This document shows positions 31,787-40,390 of a stretch of 64,000 nucleotides of DNA, piece by piece. The DNA lies in the NCBI RefSeq assembly GCF_044239695.1, contig NZ_JBIIAW010000002.1, forward strand, positions 10,925 to 74,924, read 5' to 3'. The notes under the pieces are model-generated. The model ran no database searches. It had not been told where the DNA came from and saw nothing but the letters and a program-made list of their open reading frames with translations. Position 1 is the first letter of the stretch, and the number at the start of each line of letters is the position of its first letter. The DNA is from Pseudolysinimonas_A sp044239695 (GTDB taxonomy: Bacteria; Actinomycetota; Actinomycetes; Actinomycetales; Microbacteriaceae). Position numbers and translations under genes: made by a program.

Positions 31787-32743
31787 TCAGTCGTGTCCGG
31801 GAATGATGATCGCGTCGGTCTTGGTGTTCGACCCTGCGACGTAGATGTCGGGCTCGATGTAGATCACCCGGGCGAGCGGAACGGCCTCGCGCACGGAGAC
31901 CTCGATCTCGTTGATCGCCTTCGCGATCTCGGTCGCCTTCGTCGTCTTGGCCACGGCGACCTTCGCGGCCACCATGAGCTCGTCGGGGCCGAGGTAGAGC
32001 GTCTTCATGTGGATGATCGCCTCGACGTTCTTGTGCCCCTCGAACACCGCGCGGATCTTCGCCACGTCGGCGCGGGTGGCGCCTTCGCCCACGAGCAGGC
32101 TCTTGGTCTCGATGCCGAGGACCACGGCGACGCCGATCAGCAGCACGCCGATCGCGATCGTGCCGATGGCGTCCCAGATGACGTCGCCGGTCAGCAGCGA
32201 CAGGCTGACCCCGACGAACGCGAAGGCGAGACCGGTGAGGGCGGCGATGTCCTCGAGCAGGATGACCGGCAGCTCGGGCTGCTTGGCGTGCCGGATGAAC
32301 GCGAACAGGCTGTCCTTGCCGCGGGCCTTGTTCGCCTCGATGACCGCCGTGCGCAGCGAGAAGCTCTCGAGCGCGATCGCGATCGCGAGCACCGCCAGCG
32401 GGATCCACGGGAGGTTGAGCTCCTCGTGCGCCTCGAGCTTGTGGATGCCTTCGTAGAGCGAGAACATGCCACCCACCGAGAACAGGATGATCGCGACGAC
32501 GAACGCGAAGACGTAGCGCTCCCGGCCGTAGCCGAACGGGTGCTCCTCGTCCGCGGCCTTCTTCGCGCGCCGCCCGCCGACGAGCAGCAGCACCTGGTTG
32601 CCGGCGTCGGCGACGGAGTGCACGCCCTCGGCGAGCATCGAGGCCGAACCGGAGATGCCGGCCGCGACGAACTTCGCGACGGCGATGCCGCTGTTGGCGA
32701 GAAGCGCCGCCACGACCGCCCTGGTGCCACCCTCGGTGCTCAT
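31787..32743 (-). CDS. Cation diffusion facilitator family transporter
   Basis: This 318-residue membrane protein has six helices and a cytoplasmic C-terminal domain. The metal site motif is present in helix 2 (AEGVHSVADAGNQ, HxxxD). The matching helix-5 position reads LLEDIAALTG, with Glu where zinc exporters have His or Asp. That sequence type resembles the SLC30A9-like branch, which is not a classical zinc exporter. It would exchange a divalent metal for protons. The gene is divergent from proC and looks leaderless (TAGGTT, seven bases, ATG). Confidence 0.88.
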   Translation of the reverse strand: MSTEGGTRAVVAALLANSGIAVAKFVAAGISGSASMLAEGVHSVADAGNQVLLLVGGRRAKKAADEEHPFGYGRERYVFAFVVAIILFSVGGMFSLYEGIHKLEAHEELNLPWIPLAVLAIAIALESFSLRTAVIEANKARGKDSLFAFIRHAKQPELPVILLEDIAALTGLAFAFVGVSLSLLTGDVIWDAIGTIAIGVLLIGVAVVLGIETKSLLVGEGATRADVAKIRAVFEGHKNVEAIIHMKTLYLGPDELMVAAKVAVAKTTKATEIAKAINEIEVSVREAVPLARVIYIEPDIYVAGSNTKTDAIIIPGHD

Positions 32744-32750
32744 GCGATCA

Positions 32751-32760
32751 AACCTACACT
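32751..32760. promoter_or_regulatory. Overlapping divergent -10 boxes of the CDF gene and proC
   Basis: Leftward TAGGTT (32756-32751) lies seven bases before the CDF ATG at 32743. Rightward TACACT (32755-32760) lies six bases before the proC ATG at 32767. The two hexamers share two bases, so the promoters should compete. Confidence 0.55.
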
Positions 32761-32766
32761 CGGGTT

Positions 32767-33594
32767 ATGAGCGCCTCGCTGCCCCGCATCGCCATCCTCG
32801 GAGCCGGGTCGATGGGCGGCGCGATCCTTGCCGGTCTCGTCGACTCGGGGCTCGCCGTCGACGGGGTCGCTGTCACCAATCGCACCACGGCGAAGGCCGA
32901 CGCACTGAGAATGCCGGGCGTCGACTCGTACGCGCTCGAGACGCATCCCGAGGCGAACGCCACGGCACTCGAGGGGGCCGGCGTCGTCATCCTCGGGGTC
33001 AAGCCGGCGATGGTGCCGGGCCTGCTCGAGCAGATCGCCGAGTTCCTCGAGGAGGACGCGATCGTGGTCAGCGTCGCCGCCGGCGTGACGACCGCGACGA
33101 TGGAGGCGCTCATCCCGAACGCTGTCGCGCGGGCGATGCCGAACACGCCCTCGGTCGTGCGGCGCGGGGTCACCGGCCTGGCCGCGGGGTCGCGGATCTC
33201 GGCCGAGCAACTCGGCCTGGCGCGTGCGGTGTTCGAGACCGTCGGCGCGGTCATCGAGCTCGGCGAGGACCGCATCGACGCGCTCAGCACGATCTCGGGC
33301 TCGGGTCCCGCCTACGTGTTCTTCCTCATCGAGCAGCTCACCGGAACCGCCCTGCGCCTCGGATTCTCGGAGGCCGAGGCGCGACTGATGGTGGAGCAGA
33401 CCTTCCTCGGTGCGTCAGAACTCCTGTCGGCGGGCGATGTGCCGCCCGCCGAGCTGCGCCGCCGCGTCACGAGCCCGAAAGGCACGACCGAGCGCGCGAT
33501 CGCCGTGATGGAGGAGGCGAACCTCGGCGGCATGTTCGACCGGGCGACCGCCGCCGCCCTCGCCCGCGCGAAGGAGATGGCCCTCGGCGGCTAG
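32767..33594 (+). CDS. proC: Pyrroline-5-carboxylate reductase
   Basis: This 275-residue enzyme carries out the last step of proline synthesis, reducing pyrroline-5-carboxylate with NAD(P)H. The Rossmann motif ILGAGSMGGAI is at the N-terminus. VILGVKPAMV, the ISGSGPAYVFFLIE block and the C-terminal VTSPKGTTERAIAVMEEANL signature follow. Length and layout are standard. It is probably leaderless. It ends with a four-base overlap with the convergent ktrA-like gene. Confidence 0.97.
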   Translation: MSASLPRIAILGAGSMGGAILAGLVDSGLAVDGVAVTNRTTAKADALRMPGVDSYALETHPEANATALEGAGVVILGVKPAMVPGLLEQIAEFLEEDAIVVSVAAGVTTATMEALIPNAVARAMPNTPSVVRRGVTGLAAGSRISAEQLGLARAVFETVGAVIELGEDRIDALSTISGSGPAYVFFLIEQLTGTALRLGFSEAEARLMVEQTFLGASELLSAGDVPPAELRRRVTSPKGTTERAIAVMEEANLGGMFDRATAAALARAKEMALGG

Positions 33595-34262
33595 GACTGC
33601 AGGGCGCTGAACTTGTCGAGATCGTGGGTGTTGCCCGAGGCGATGATGAGGTCGTGGTTGGAGACCACCGTGTCCGCGGTCGCGTAGGTGAACTCCTTGC
33701 CGGGGCTCTTCACCCCGACGACGGTGATCCCGTACTTCTGCCGCACGTGGGCGTCGGCGAGCGAGATGCCGCGGATCGGCTTCGGCGGGTACATCTTGAC
33801 GATCGCGAAGTCGTCGTCGAACTCGATGAAGTCGAGCATCCGCCCCGACACGAGATGCGCGACCCGCTCGCCGGCCTCCGCCTCGGGGTAGATGACGTGG
33901 TTGGCGCCGATCCGGCTGAGGATCTTGCCGTGCGACTGGCTGATCGCCTTCGCCCAGATCTGCGGGATCTTGAGGTCGACGAGGTTCGCGGTGATCAGCA
34001 CCGAGGCCTCGACCGACGAGCCGACGGCGACGACGGCGATCGAGAAGTCCGCGGCGCCGATCTGCTGGAGCGCGTCGATCGACCGCGCATCCGCCTGCAC
34101 CGCGTGGGTGACGCGCTCCGCCCACTTCTGCACGAGGCCGGCGTCCTCGTCGACGGCGAGCACGTCGCGGTCGAGTCGGGCGAGCTGCCCTGCGGTGGCG
34201 GCACCGAAGCGCCCGAGTCCGATGACCAGCACGGGGGCGTCGTGAGCGATCTTCTCAACCAA
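33591..34262 (-). CDS. ktrA: Potassium uptake regulatory subunit (KtrA/TrkA type)
   Basis: This 223-residue RCK protein gates a potassium channel subunit. The N-terminal Rossmann part (VLVIGLGRFGAATAGQL, then LAVDEDAG) binds NAD(H) or ATP. IWAKAISQSHGKIL follows, and a C-terminal RCK_C domain (about 150-223) may bind c-di-AMP. It overlaps the ktrB-like gene by eight bases. One RCK unit per chain is the KtrA type rather than the duplicated TrkA. Confidence 0.92.
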   Translation of the reverse strand: MVEKIAHDAPVLVIGLGRFGAATAGQLARLDRDVLAVDEDAGLVQKWAERVTHAVQADARSIDALQQIGAADFSIAVVAVGSSVEASVLITANLVDLKIPQIWAKAISQSHGKILSRIGANHVIYPEAEAGERVAHLVSGRMLDFIEFDDDFAIVKMYPPKPIRGISLADAHVRQKYGITVVGVKSPGKEFTYATADTVVSNHDLIIASGNTHDLDKFSALQS

Positions 34263-35682
34263 CGATGGGCCTTTCCTCGGGGCGCCGGAACAGCTGTCGG
34301 CGGGTGCTCGCCGCGAGGGCGGCGGCGAGAGTCACGGTACCAATGCGGCCGAGGAACATCGTGGCCGCGAGCACGTATTGCGCACCGTCGGAGGTGCTCG
34401 TCGTGAAGCCGGTCGAGAGTCCGCAGGTCGCGAACGCGCTGATCACATCGAACAGGACGTAATCGATCGGCACGTCGTCGGTGATCATCAAGATGACGAC
34501 CGTCGCGACGGCGACGGTCGTCGCGCCCCACAGCACGACGCTCACCGCGAGACGCAGCACGTCCTGGGGGATGCGGCGCTTGTACGCCTCCATGTCGTCG
34601 ACGCCGCGGGCTTCCGCGAACGCCGCGAGGAACAGGATCGCGAGCGTCGTGACCTTGATGCCGCCGGCCGTCGACGCCGAGCCCCCGCCGATGAACATGA
34701 GCATGTCGGTGACGAGCAGGCTCGAACCGTCGAGCTGACCCATGTCGAGGGTCGCGAATCCGCCCGATCTCGCCATCTGCGAGATGAACAGGCTCTGCAG
34801 GATCCGCTGATCGGCGGCCATCCCCGCCATCGTCGCCGGGTTGTCGAACTCGAGGACGAAGTACGCGACGGCACCGCCGAGGGTGAGCAGTCCGAACGTG
34901 ATGAGCGTGAGCTTCACGTGCAGCGACCAGCGGCGGGGGTGGAGCAACTTCTGCTTCAGCACGTAGATGACCGGGAAGCCGATCGCCCCGAACGCGACGC
35001 TCAGCATGAGCACGCCGAGGAACCACCAGTCCGAGAGGTACGGCGTCAGGCCCTCGCTGGTCGGCAGGAATCCGGTGTTGGTGAACGACATCGCCGAGAT
35101 GTAGACCGACTGCCACGCCGCCTCGAGCGGGGGCACGCCCTCGAGCAGCATCCGCGGGAACAGCAGCGCCGCGACCACGCCCTCGATCACGAGCACGCTG
35201 ATCGCGACCGTCGCGAGCAGATTGCGGGTCTCGCCGAGGCGCACCGCCTGACTCTCGGCGATGGGGCCCTTGCGGATGCGGAGCGGATTCGCGTCGCCCG
35301 CCGCCATCAGCTTCTGCCGCAGCCCCAGTCGACGACTGATCACGAGACCGAGGATCGAGGCGACCGTGAGCACCCCGATGCCGCCGATCTCCACGCCGAT
35401 GAAGACGAACACGTGCCCGACGGGCGACCAGAACGTCGCCATGTCGACGGTCGAGAGGCCCGTCACGCAGATGACCGAGACGGCGGTGAACAGCGCGTCG
35501 ACGAACGGTGCCTGCTGCCCCGACGTCGTCGCGATCGGCAGCGAGAAGAGGATCGTGAAGATCCCGATGAGGCTCGCGAACACCAGCACCGCGAACCGGG
35601 CGGGCGTCGAGGCCGCGAAGTCGCTCAGCCGGTCGAGGAGGCGCGCACGGAGGGACTCCTGCTGCACGGGCCGCGCGGGCAT
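34255..35682 (-). CDS. ktrB: Potassium translocating subunit (KtrB/TrkH type)
   Basis: The start is the ATG at 35682 with AAGGAGAGGG just upstream, giving 475 residues. Frames open further upstream are rejected. Four M1-P-M2 repeats are visible from their filter loops: VTGLSTVD, NTGFLP, SGGFATLD and CGLSTGF, each keeping the central Gly needed for K+ selectivity. ASTAGGIK is the gating-loop region after the third pore loop. With KtrA it forms a sodium- or ATP-influenced K+ uptake system. Confidence 0.92.
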   Translation of the reverse strand: MPARPVQQESLRARLLDRLSDFAASTPARFAVLVFASLIGIFTILFSLPIATTSGQQAPFVDALFTAVSVICVTGLSTVDMATFWSPVGHVFVFIGVEIGGIGVLTVASILGLVISRRLGLRQKLMAAGDANPLRIRKGPIAESQAVRLGETRNLLATVAISVLVIEGVVAALLFPRMLLEGVPPLEAAWQSVYISAMSFTNTGFLPTSEGLTPYLSDWWFLGVLMLSVAFGAIGFPVIYVLKQKLLHPRRWSLHVKLTLITFGLLTLGGAVAYFVLEFDNPATMAGMAADQRILQSLFISQMARSGGFATLDMGQLDGSSLLVTDMLMFIGGGSASTAGGIKVTTLAILFLAAFAEARGVDDMEAYKRRIPQDVLRLAVSVVLWGATTVAVATVVILMITDDVPIDYVLFDVISAFATCGLSTGFTTSTSDGAQYVLAATMFLGRIGTVTLAAALAASTRRQLFRRPEERPIVG

Positions 35683-35742
35683 CCCTCTCCTTCGTCTCGT
35701 GGACTGGTGGGAAATGCTACTCGCGCCGCGGAGACCCCCGAC

Positions 35743-35748
35743 TACCCT
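35743..35748 (+). promoter_or_regulatory. -10 box (TACCCT) of the ArsR-type gene
   Basis: TACCCT is followed by seven bases and the ATG at 35756. The intervening GAGGAAC could also serve as a weak ribosome site. Confidence 0.5.
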
Positions 35749-35755
35749 GAGGAAC

Positions 35756-36223
35756 ATGGCCGACATCTTCGACGTGCTCGCCGACGGCACCCGCCGCGAC
35801 ATCCTGCGCCGGCTTCTCGACGGTGAGGCGGCGGTGAGCGACCTCGTCGACGCGCTCGGGCTCACCCAGCCGACCGTCTCCAAGCACCTCGCCCGGCTGC
35901 TCGACGCGGGTCTCGTGACGGTGCGCGAAGACGGGCGCAACCGCATCTACGCGCTGCGCACCGGTCCGCTGGAAACGGTGGATGCCTGGCTCTCCCCGTT
36001 TCTCAGCGGGGCGTCGAGTTCCGCGGTGGAGCGCGACGACGACGCCGGCCCGACGATCTTCGCCGCGTGGGCGGGGACGGAAGCCGGCGACCGCGTCGGT
36101 CGCGTCGCCGCCGATGCCGCCCACAACGCGCGGGTCGCCCTCGACGCCGCGCAGGAGAAGCTTCAGGGCGCGCAGAAGCGCGTCACCGAGAAACTGCCGC
36201 GCTGGGGCCGCGACGAGGCCTGA
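35756..36223 (+). CDS. ArsR-family transcriptional regulator
   Basis: The 155-residue protein starts MADIFDVLADGTRRDILRRL, the classic ArsR winged-helix opening. AAVSDLVDALGLTQPTVSKHLARLLDAGLV is the recognition region. No CxC metal site is present, so it is not a metal sensor of the SmtB/ArsR kind. The C-terminal 70 residues are a helical tail (AHNARVALDAAQEKLQGAQKRV) that may mediate dimerisation. It is divergent from ktrBA and might regulate them, but no operator was identified. Confidence 0.85.
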   Translation: MADIFDVLADGTRRDILRRLLDGEAAVSDLVDALGLTQPTVSKHLARLLDAGLVTVREDGRNRIYALRTGPLETVDAWLSPFLSGASSSAVERDDDAGPTIFAAWAGTEAGDRVGRVAADAAHNARVALDAAQEKLQGAQKRVTEKLPRWGRDEA

Positions 36224-36331
36224 GTTCGGTCACCGCCACCCGTAGACACCGGAGGTCCGCCCGGCCTAACCTGAACGGTCGACACGACTCACATCAGCAC
36301 CGGCAGCCACAGCAGACACGAGGGGGCGAAC

Positions 36332-36535
36332 ATGGCGGGAGCACTCTCCGACATGCGTTTCCTCACCGTCGCCGAAGTCGCCGAGATGATGCGGGTGTCG
36401 ACCATGACCGTCTACCGCCTGGTCAAGTCGGGCGAACTCCCGGCCGTCCGATTCGGGCGCTCCTACCGCATCCCCGAGACCGCGGTCGCCGCCGCCGTGG
36501 AACTCCCGGACGCCAGGGGTCACCGCGCAGGGTAG
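36332..36535 (+). CDS. BldC-like / excisionase-type HTH protein
   Basis: This 67-residue MerR-like HTH protein (MRFLTVAEVAEMMRVSTMTVYRLVKSGELPAVRFGRSYRIPETAV) is almost only the DNA-binding domain. Actinobacterial BldC-type proteins have this length and sequence and bind direct repeats head to tail. It directly precedes the bS22 gene, a common pairing in this phylum. A TAACCT -10 candidate lies at 36264. The alternative start MRFLTV seven codons later is possible. Confidence 0.85.
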   Translation: MAGALSDMRFLTVAEVAEMMRVSTMTVYRLVKSGELPAVRFGRSYRIPETAVAAAVELPDARGHRAG

Positions 36536-36538
36536 ACT
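36533..36538 (+). promoter_or_regulatory. -10 box (TAGACT) for the bS22 gene
   Basis: TAGACT overlaps the end of the HTH gene and would give a leader of about 60 bases before the ATG at 36606, which has GAGG nearby. Confidence 0.45.
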
Positions 36539-36605
36539 CGCGCTTTGAGATTTCCGAGGTTCGATGAGGGCCCGGGGTGGCCTGAACGTCGAAACGAGGT
36601 GAACT

Positions 36606-36704
36606 ATGGGCTCCGTCATCAAGAAGCGCCGCAAGCGCATGGCGAAGAAGAAGCACCGCAAGCTGCTGCGGAAGACGCGTCACCAGCGTCGCAACAAGAA
36701 GTAA
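36606..36704 (+). CDS. 30S ribosomal protein bS22 (AURKAIP1/COX24 domain)
   Basis: This 32-residue, extremely basic protein (MGSVIKKRRKRMAKKKHRKL, then LRKTRHQRRNKK) matches the actinobacterial ribosomal protein bS22. That protein was first recognised in mycobacterial ribosome structures and binds near the decoding centre of the small subunit. It lies after the BldC-like HTH gene and is followed by a very long perfect hairpin. Confidence 0.93.
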   Translation: MGSVIKKRRKRMAKKKHRKLLRKTRHQRRNKK

Positions 36705-36714
36705 CTGGTGTTTC

Positions 36715-36791
36715 GAGGGGCGCGTTGCGCCTTGCGAGTCAAGAGCGGGGACCCCTACCCCGATTGACTCGCAAGGCGCAACGCGCCCCTC
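36715..36791. repeat. Perfect 28-bp inverted repeat with 21-base loop
   Basis: Arms at 36715-36742 and 36764-36791 are exact reverse complements (starting GAGGGGCGCG and ending CGCGCCCCTC). The loop is G/C-rich. It begins 11 bases after the bS22 stop and could terminate that transcript, although no T run follows. Length and perfection are beyond a normal terminator and suggest a mobile palindromic repeat unit. Confidence 0.75.
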
Positions 36792-36905
36792 TTCTGTGGA
36801 AAGGGCGAGGTGTGCGCCGCCGGGGTAGTGAGCGCGGCGAGATATGGCGGCGCGCCGGATCACCCGCTTTCGCGGGGTCGTGCATCCGCCGAAACGGACA
36901 GTCGG

Positions 36906-37106
36906 CTACGCCGTCTTCGACTCCGGCTCGTCGGTGTCGATCTCGTCGTCGTCGGTGATGTATTCCGACCACTTCGCGAGGTCTTCCTCGAGTCGCGGAT
37001 TGCCGCCGAGCTCTTCTTGAAGAGCGTTGTAGTTGGTGTCAGGACTGAAGTACTTAAGGTCCCGCGCCACCTTGGTGTGCTTCGCCTTCTGACGGCCGCG
37101 CCCCAT
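36906..37106 (-). CDS. DUF3073 family protein
   Basis: The 66-residue protein MGRGRQKAKHTKVARDLKYF, followed by SPDTNYNALQEELGG, matches DUF3073, a small conserved actinobacterial family. The N-terminus is basic. The C-terminus is acidic (ITDDDEIDTDEPESKTA). A GAGGGGG ribosome site precedes the ATG. Function is unknown. The charge pattern suggests a nucleic-acid- or ribosome-associated role. Confidence 0.9.
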   Translation of the reverse strand: MGRGRQKAKHTKVARDLKYFSPDTNYNALQEELGGNPRLEEDLAKWSEYITDDDEIDTDEPESKTA

Positions 37107-37208
37107 GCGTGACCCCCTCGATCTCAGGTTGCGAATTGGGTGAAAAGACTGCCGATCAGTCTAGCACGCGGGCCCTGGGCGCCCGTCGGCGCCGGTGCGG
37201 ACGGACGG

Positions 37209-37214
37209 TAACGT
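37209..37214 (+). promoter_or_regulatory. -10 box (TAACGT) of the monooxygenase gene
   Basis: TAACGT is followed by seven bases and the GTG at 37222. This decides the start over an in-frame codon nine positions upstream. Confidence 0.55.
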
Positions 37215-37221
37215 TGAGCGG

Positions 37222-38397
37222 GTGACCGAGACCGATGTCGACACCTCGGTCGTGGTCGTCGGCGCGGGCCAGGCGGGGCTCTCGGTGGCCTACTACCTGC
37301 GACGGCTCGGCCTCGATCCGGGGAACGAGTTCGTCATGCTCGACCGCGGGCCCGGCACCGGAGGCGCGTGGCAGTTCCGCTGGGAGGCGCTGCGTCTCGG
37401 GTACGCCCACAAGGTGCACGATCTGCCCGGCATGGAGGAGCTCGGGCTCAGCTTCGACACCGCCGACAAGACCCTTCCGGCGAAGGACGTCGTCGCCGAC
37501 TACTACGGACGCTACGAGGAGCACTACGGCCTGCAGGTCGTGCGCCCCGCCGACGTGACCCGGGTCGAGATGATCCCCGAAGGGTTCGCGGTCTCCTTCG
37601 AGGGGCCGTACGGCAAGCGCGAGGTCTCCTGCTCGGTGCTCGTCAACGCGACCGGAACCTGGGGGGCGCCGTTCGTGCCGTACTACCCCGGCATGAACGA
37701 ATTCCGCGGCCGTCATCTCCACACCGCCGAGTACAAGGATGCCGAAGACTTCCGGGGCCAGAACGTCGTCGTCGTCGGCGGGGGCACGAGCGCGATCGGC
37801 TTCCTGATGGAACTCGAGGAGGTCGCCGAATCGCTCACCTGGGTCGCCCGCCGGCCGATCGAGTTCCTCGAGGACCAGGACCTCAACATCGAGGGGGGTC
37901 AGTCCGCGGTGGCTCTGCAGGATGAGGCCGCGCGCGCCGGCGCCGCGTTGCCGAGCATCGTGAGCACCACCGGGGTGCCGCGCAGCCGCCGCATCCAGGC
38001 CGCCATCGATCGCGGTCTGCTGCACGCCCGGCCGATGTTCGCCTCGATCGAGGCGGACGGCATCCGCTGGTCGAACGGCGCCTTCCGCCCCGCCGACGCG
38101 ATCATCTGGTCGACCGGCTTCCGCCCCGAGCTGCGGCACCTCGCCCCGCTGAAACTGCGCGAGAAGACCGGCGGCATTGTCGTCGGCAAGAACGTGTCGT
38201 GGAAGAACCCCCGGCTGTTCTTCGCGGGCTACGGGCCGACGGCCTCCACGATCGGGGCGAATCGCGCCGGCCGGGCGATCGCCCGTCAGGTCGTCGCGAC
38301 GCTCAGCACGATCGCGAGTGAACGCCGCGGTCCGCTCACCGTGGAGCTTCCCGAGAAGATCGCCGACACCGCCGAGGCGCGGTTCCTGAACGACTGA
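37222..38397 (+). CDS. FAD/NAD(P)-dependent flavin monooxygenase-like protein
   Basis: This 391-residue protein has two dinucleotide folds. VVVVGAGQAGLSVAYYL near residue 10 binds FAD, and VVVVGGGTSAIGFL near residue 188 binds NAD(P)H. ATGTWGAPF and the final GYGPTASTIGANRAGR lie where FMO/Baeyer-Villiger-like enzymes close the FAD site. The Baeyer-Villiger fingerprint FxGxxxHxxxW is only partly visible (FRGRHLHTAEY). It could be an N- or S-monooxygenase or a ferredoxin-reductase-like enzyme. The substrate is not predictable. The gene stands alone and faces the debranching-type enzyme. Confidence 0.85.
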   Translation: MTETDVDTSVVVVGAGQAGLSVAYYLRRLGLDPGNEFVMLDRGPGTGGAWQFRWEALRLGYAHKVHDLPGMEELGLSFDTADKTLPAKDVVADYYGRYEEHYGLQVVRPADVTRVEMIPEGFAVSFEGPYGKREVSCSVLVNATGTWGAPFVPYYPGMNEFRGRHLHTAEYKDAEDFRGQNVVVVGGGTSAIGFLMELEEVAESLTWVARRPIEFLEDQDLNIEGGQSAVALQDEAARAGAALPSIVSTTGVPRSRRIQAAIDRGLLHARPMFASIEADGIRWSNGAFRPADAIIWSTGFRPELRHLAPLKLREKTGGIVVGKNVSWKNPRLFFAGYGPTASTIGANRAGRAIARQVVATLSTIASERRGPLTVELPEKIADTAEARFLND

Positions 38398-38401
38398 GCG
38401 A

Positions 38402-40333
38402 TCACCCCAGAGCGCTGAGCACGGCGATCGACGACGCCGCGCTCCAGCCCTGCGGGCGGCAGGCCGCCGGGTAGGGCACCGGGGTGGGGGTGTCGGCGGC
38501 GGCATCCCCCGCGTAGAGCTCTGGGATGCGGTAGTCGAACGCCACCGCCGCGCGCAGGAGTCCCTCGGCGAGTTCGGCGGCCTCGGCGGTGAGTCCGGAG
38601 GCCGCCAGGCCCCGCACGGCGATCGCGGTGTCGTGGGTCCACACCGAGCCGATGTGGTACCCGAGCGGCCAGTAGCCGGCCGCGGCGGTCGACAGGGTGC
38701 GCAGTCCGAATCCGCTCGCGAGTGACGGGGCGACCAGCAGCCCGCCGACGAGCTGCTCCTCCTCGGGGGAGAGCAGACCGGTCCCGAGCAGGTGACCGAT
38801 GTTCGAGGTGAGCGTGTCGACCGGCCGTTTGGCGCCGTCGAGCGCGATCGCCGGGTAACGCCCTTCGGGGGTGTCGATCCAGAACTTGGCTCGGAAGGCA
38901 TCCGAAACCATCGCCGCCCAGGTTCGCCACGGGGCTCCGTCGCCGCCGAGGGCATCGAGCAGGTCGGCGCCGCCGAGCGCCGCCTCCACGGCGTAGGCCT
39001 GCACCTCGCAGAGCGCGACCGGACCCGTCGCGAGGGTGCCGTCGCGCCACTGCACCGAGTCGCCGGAGTCCTTCCAGCCCTGGTTCGACAGGCCGTGCCC
39101 GCTCTCGTCGATGTACTCGAGCAGGCCGTCGCCGTCACTGTCGCCGAAGTCCCGCATCCACGCCAGCGCCGCCTCGAGCGCGGGCTGGAACTCGCGCAGC
39201 TCGTCGAGCGGATGGCCGGCGCGGTGCAGATCGGCGAGCAGGCAGACCCACAGGGCGGTGGCGTCGACGGTGCCGAAGTACCGCGGCGGCAGGACGACGG
39301 ACTCTCCCGGGATCGCGAACTCGCCTCGGCGCAGCTCGTGCAGGATCTTGCCCGGCTGTTCGGCGGTCACCGGGTCGCTCCCGGTGCCCTGGAGGGCCGC
39401 GAGCGTGCGCAGGGTGCCGAGCGGGAGGGTCGCCCCGAGCGGCACCAGGAACCGGGCCACCCAGAGCGCGTCGCGGCCGAACAGGGTCAGGAACCAGGGG
39501 GCGCCGGCGGCGACGAACTCGGCGTCCGGGGTCGCGGTGGTCGAGAGCCGCAGAGCGTCGAGATCGGCGAGAGAACGGTCGACCCAGCGACGGAGGCGGT
39601 CGTCCGCCGGCGGCGGAGGCACGACCCACGGCGCGGGCCCGACGGGGGCGGCGACGACGGCCGCGTCGTCCAGGGCTGCGAGGTCGAACGCGACCGCGAT
39701 CGATCCCTGTGCGGGGATGTCGACATCCCACGTCAGCTCGAGCACGCCGGCCGAGTGCTGGAGCGCCGCACCGGGAGCACGCAGTTTCGCCGTGACGCCG
39801 TCGGCGCGCCAGGACGCGGTCTCGCCGTCGACGGTCACGACGGGCGCGTCGCCGGAGTAGCCCGACTTCACCTCCTGCATGTCGTCGAGCGACGGCTCGA
39901 CCACGAACCGCACGTGCGATGCGACGGGATGGGAGAGGCGCGAGGTGATCGTGAAGGTATGCGCGGCGCCGGACGGGCTCACCTCCCGGGTGAGCGTGGC
40001 GCGCACGTCGGGATCGGCGCCCGGGCCGTCGAGCACTCGCGCGAGGGCGACGAAGCGCGCGCGATCGGCGGCGTCGTGGAGGGTCGAGATGTGCTCGAGC
40101 GGACGATCGCCGACGGTGACCGACAGCCGTCGCAGGACGCGCACATCGGAGACGTAGACCCCGTCGATGGCGCCGGAGCCCATCGATCCGTCCGGTCGGG
40201 ACCACGCCTGTGCCGGCGCGCGCAACGTCGCCACGGCATCGTGGAGGAGGGGCTGGAGGGCCGGCGTCGGCGGCTCTGCGTGCATCCGGGGAACGACCTC
40301 GTCATGGGGCGGGGGCGGGATGCCGGTCGACAA
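38402..40333 (-). CDS. Amylo-alpha-1,6-glucosidase-like / glycogen debranching N-terminal domain protein
   Basis: Residues about 30-230 form the bacterial glycogen debranching N-terminal beta domain (GSGAIDGVYVSDVRVLRRL). Residues about 265-640 are an (alpha/alpha)6 glycosidase domain with WFLTLFGRDALW, GLSNQGWKDSGDSVQWRDG and YHIGSVWTHDTAIAVRGL, carrying the likely acidic catalytic residues. Such enzymes act on alpha-glucan or trehalose-type oligosaccharides. The TTG at 40333 gives about 643 residues. The in-frame ATG 16 codons later (MHAEPPTPALQ) is an equally good start. It is divergent from a LacI-type regulator, with an operator near its promoter (TAGGTT read leftward from 40354). Confidence 0.85.
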   Translation of the reverse strand: MSTGIPPPPHDEVVPRMHAEPPTPALQPLLHDAVATLRAPAQAWSRPDGSMGSGAIDGVYVSDVRVLRRLSVTVGDRPLEHISTLHDAADRARFVALARVLDGPGADPDVRATLTREVSPSGAAHTFTITSRLSHPVASHVRFVVEPSLDDMQEVKSGYSGDAPVVTVDGETASWRADGVTAKLRAPGAALQHSAGVLELTWDVDIPAQGSIAVAFDLAALDDAAVVAAPVGPAPWVVPPPPADDRLRRWVDRSLADLDALRLSTTATPDAEFVAAGAPWFLTLFGRDALWVARFLVPLGATLPLGTLRTLAALQGTGSDPVTAEQPGKILHELRRGEFAIPGESVVLPPRYFGTVDATALWVCLLADLHRAGHPLDELREFQPALEAALAWMRDFGDSDGDGLLEYIDESGHGLSNQGWKDSGDSVQWRDGTLATGPVALCEVQAYAVEAALGGADLLDALGGDGAPWRTWAAMVSDAFRAKFWIDTPEGRYPAIALDGAKRPVDTLTSNIGHLLGTGLLSPEEEQLVGGLLVAPSLASGFGLRTLSTAAAGYWPLGYHIGSVWTHDTAIAVRGLAASGLTAEAAELAEGLLRAAVAFDYRIPELYAGDAAADTPTPVPYPAACRPQGWSAASSIAVLSALG

Positions 40334-40365
40334 CGCCCGTCAGCGACGTAACCTAGCACTCGAAG

Positions 40366-40379
40366 TTTGATCGTTCAAA
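40366..40379. promoter_or_regulatory. LacI-type operator 1 (TTTGATCGTTCAAA)
   Basis: This near-palindrome has the CG centre typical of LacI-family sites (TTGAWCGWTCAA). It lies just upstream of the leftward -10 (TAGGTT at 40354-40349), where a bound repressor would cover the -35 region of the debranching-type gene. Confidence 0.7.
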
Positions 40380-40390
40380 CCAAAGGGCCA

